Shown one piece after another: positions 63,001-64,000 of a stretch of 64,000 nucleotides of DNA. The notes beneath the pieces are model-generated. The model was not told where the DNA came from. It saw only the letters and a list, made by a program, of their open reading frames with translations, and ran no database searches. Both the position numbers and the translations under genes were made by a program. Source of the stretch: Beaufortia kweichowensis. Its lineage: Eukaryota > Chordata > Actinopteri > Cypriniformes > Gastromyzontidae. Location of the stretch: contig CM032816.1 in assembly GCA_019155185.1 (NCBI GenBank), positions 2,085,418-2,149,417 of the forward strand, in the 5' to 3' direction. Numbering within the stretch: the stretch's first letter is position 1; each line of letters opens with the position of its first letter.

Positions 63001-64000
63001 ATGTCACTAAACAGGAAGCCGGCGCAATCGTAATGCAGTTAATTTGGTCCGCGGAGCTGCAACGTGTGGACCAGGTGTGGAAACTTCATGATGTTTTAGT
63101 TATGATGTGTTGGACAGGTGCACATGTCCACAGTGATGGACTGCACAGAATAAAAGATCCTGGGTGACAAAGAACTTGCCAACTTAAAGAATAAAAAAAA
63201 CAGATATGCATTTTAAAACCTATAATAGACAGTCTGACCTGTTACTGTCTGTTTTTATCATAAATGTAAACAGAGAGTTACAGTTAATGACACTGGGCAT
63301 AATTCTGATAAATGCTGCGCTCTAGTGGCCTGAACTGGACACTAAAACAGTTTACCAAAAATAACAGCATGAAAAATCATCATCCAAATTTGTATCATGA
63401 TGGTATATTAATATAAAAAACATATTTTTATTCAAGTTCAACAATTTGCCATTTATAATGATTATTTTGATATGTCATTTAATTTAATAATTATAATCAC
63501 ACTTTTTGTGCTTTCATAGAGAAACGAAGATGTATGGCCCCCTTTCAAAATATATTTTATTATTTAATATATTATTTATTATTTATCTTAACAATCATAA
63601 TGATTTCCATTGTCAGATTTCCATATTATAGATTTGCTTATTTTGTTTCAGCTAGATTTTTTTTATTTAATAGGCTCGTTGATCATATTATAAACACGAT
63701 AATCATATCTTCACACTGAATGAACACAGCTGCACACATGACTAGTTTTTGACAGATGACATTTATTTCAATTGGCATCTGACATTCAAATTCACTATCG
63801 GGTCAGACATTGTGGTTTCACAACTAAACCTCCAGTGGAAATCTTAGGCATAAGAAATACGGTAAGGCCAAAGCGTGGCCAGAAAAAAAAAGCATTAAAC
63901 ATAACCCTACATATGCCCTACAAAAGCGTTCAAGTTAGTCTTCATATTTAGCACAACACTATGAGAGACAGTTTGACATGAAAACACGTGTAATGGACTG
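60091..64000. other. Intergenic, no gene recognised
   Basis: AT-rich DNA upstream of cpne8. A TTTAAAGGAATACTGAACCC end with TTTACTCACCCTCATGCCAT (60403-60470) is one end of a common fish inverted-repeat element. Open frames such as 62775-63167 (130 codons, plus strand) show no similarity I can name and no splice context. At the right edge, TTTATTTCAATTGG (63763) could carry a minus-strand poly(A) signal of a gene beyond the window, but this is not supported further. Confidence 0.45.

Noticed and set aside
62775..63167. 130-codon open frame on the plus strand
   Set aside because: No recognisable domain, poor composition for a protein, no splice or promoter context, and within AT-rich intergenic DNA. 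A chance frame.

Overview
The window is vertebrate nuclear DNA, almost certainly from a cypriniform (carp/zebrafish-like) bony fish. All four genes recognised are split by short GT-AG introns and encode vertebrate proteins. The introns and gaps are AT-rich and full of small terminal-inverted-repeat elements, tRNA-derived SINE pieces, CA/GT microsatellites and a 21-bp minisatellite of the kind common in cyprinids. There is no prokaryotic operon, CRISPR array or phage-like structure.

Layout from left to right, with all genes on the minus strand. (1) 1-2614: the first three coding exons of a 17-beta-hydroxysteroid dehydrogenase type 2 gene (hsd17b2). The rest lies off the left edge, and a Tc1-like transposase tail sits in its third intron. 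(2) 3283-11035: a complete glucose-6-phosphate isomerase gene (gpi), 18 coding exons that I joined in frame to 553 aa. (3) 14491-20473: a complete lsm14a (RAP55) gene, 11 coding exons, 477 aa, including a 39-nt in-frame microexon. (4) 20474-27211: a gene-poor interval with a decayed NLR-type leucine-rich-repeat fragment (21967-22353), then the probable 3' UTR of the next gene. (5) 27212-59934: a complete copine gene of the CPNE5/8/9 group, best called cpne8, 20 coding exons, 573 aa. Intron 17 holds a full-length Ty3/gypsy-type LTR retrotransposon (29765-34551) in the opposite orientation. It has 421-bp LTRs that differ at one base and a 5-bp target duplication, but its gag-pol is broken and the RNase H part is missing. 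(6) 59935-64000: the GC-rich cpne8 promoter region, then about 4 kb in which I see no gene.

The genes are not a functional cluster: they cover steroid oxidation, glycolysis, mRNP/P-body translational control and calcium-dependent membrane binding. gpi and lsm14a are also close neighbours on human 19q13, so that pairing looks like ancient synteny. I found no convincing previously undescribed system. The best leads are the young but defective LTR element, the lsm14a microexon, the NLR relic and several small inverted-repeat element families. All exon junctions were read by eye from splice consensus and reading frame; no alignment was run.
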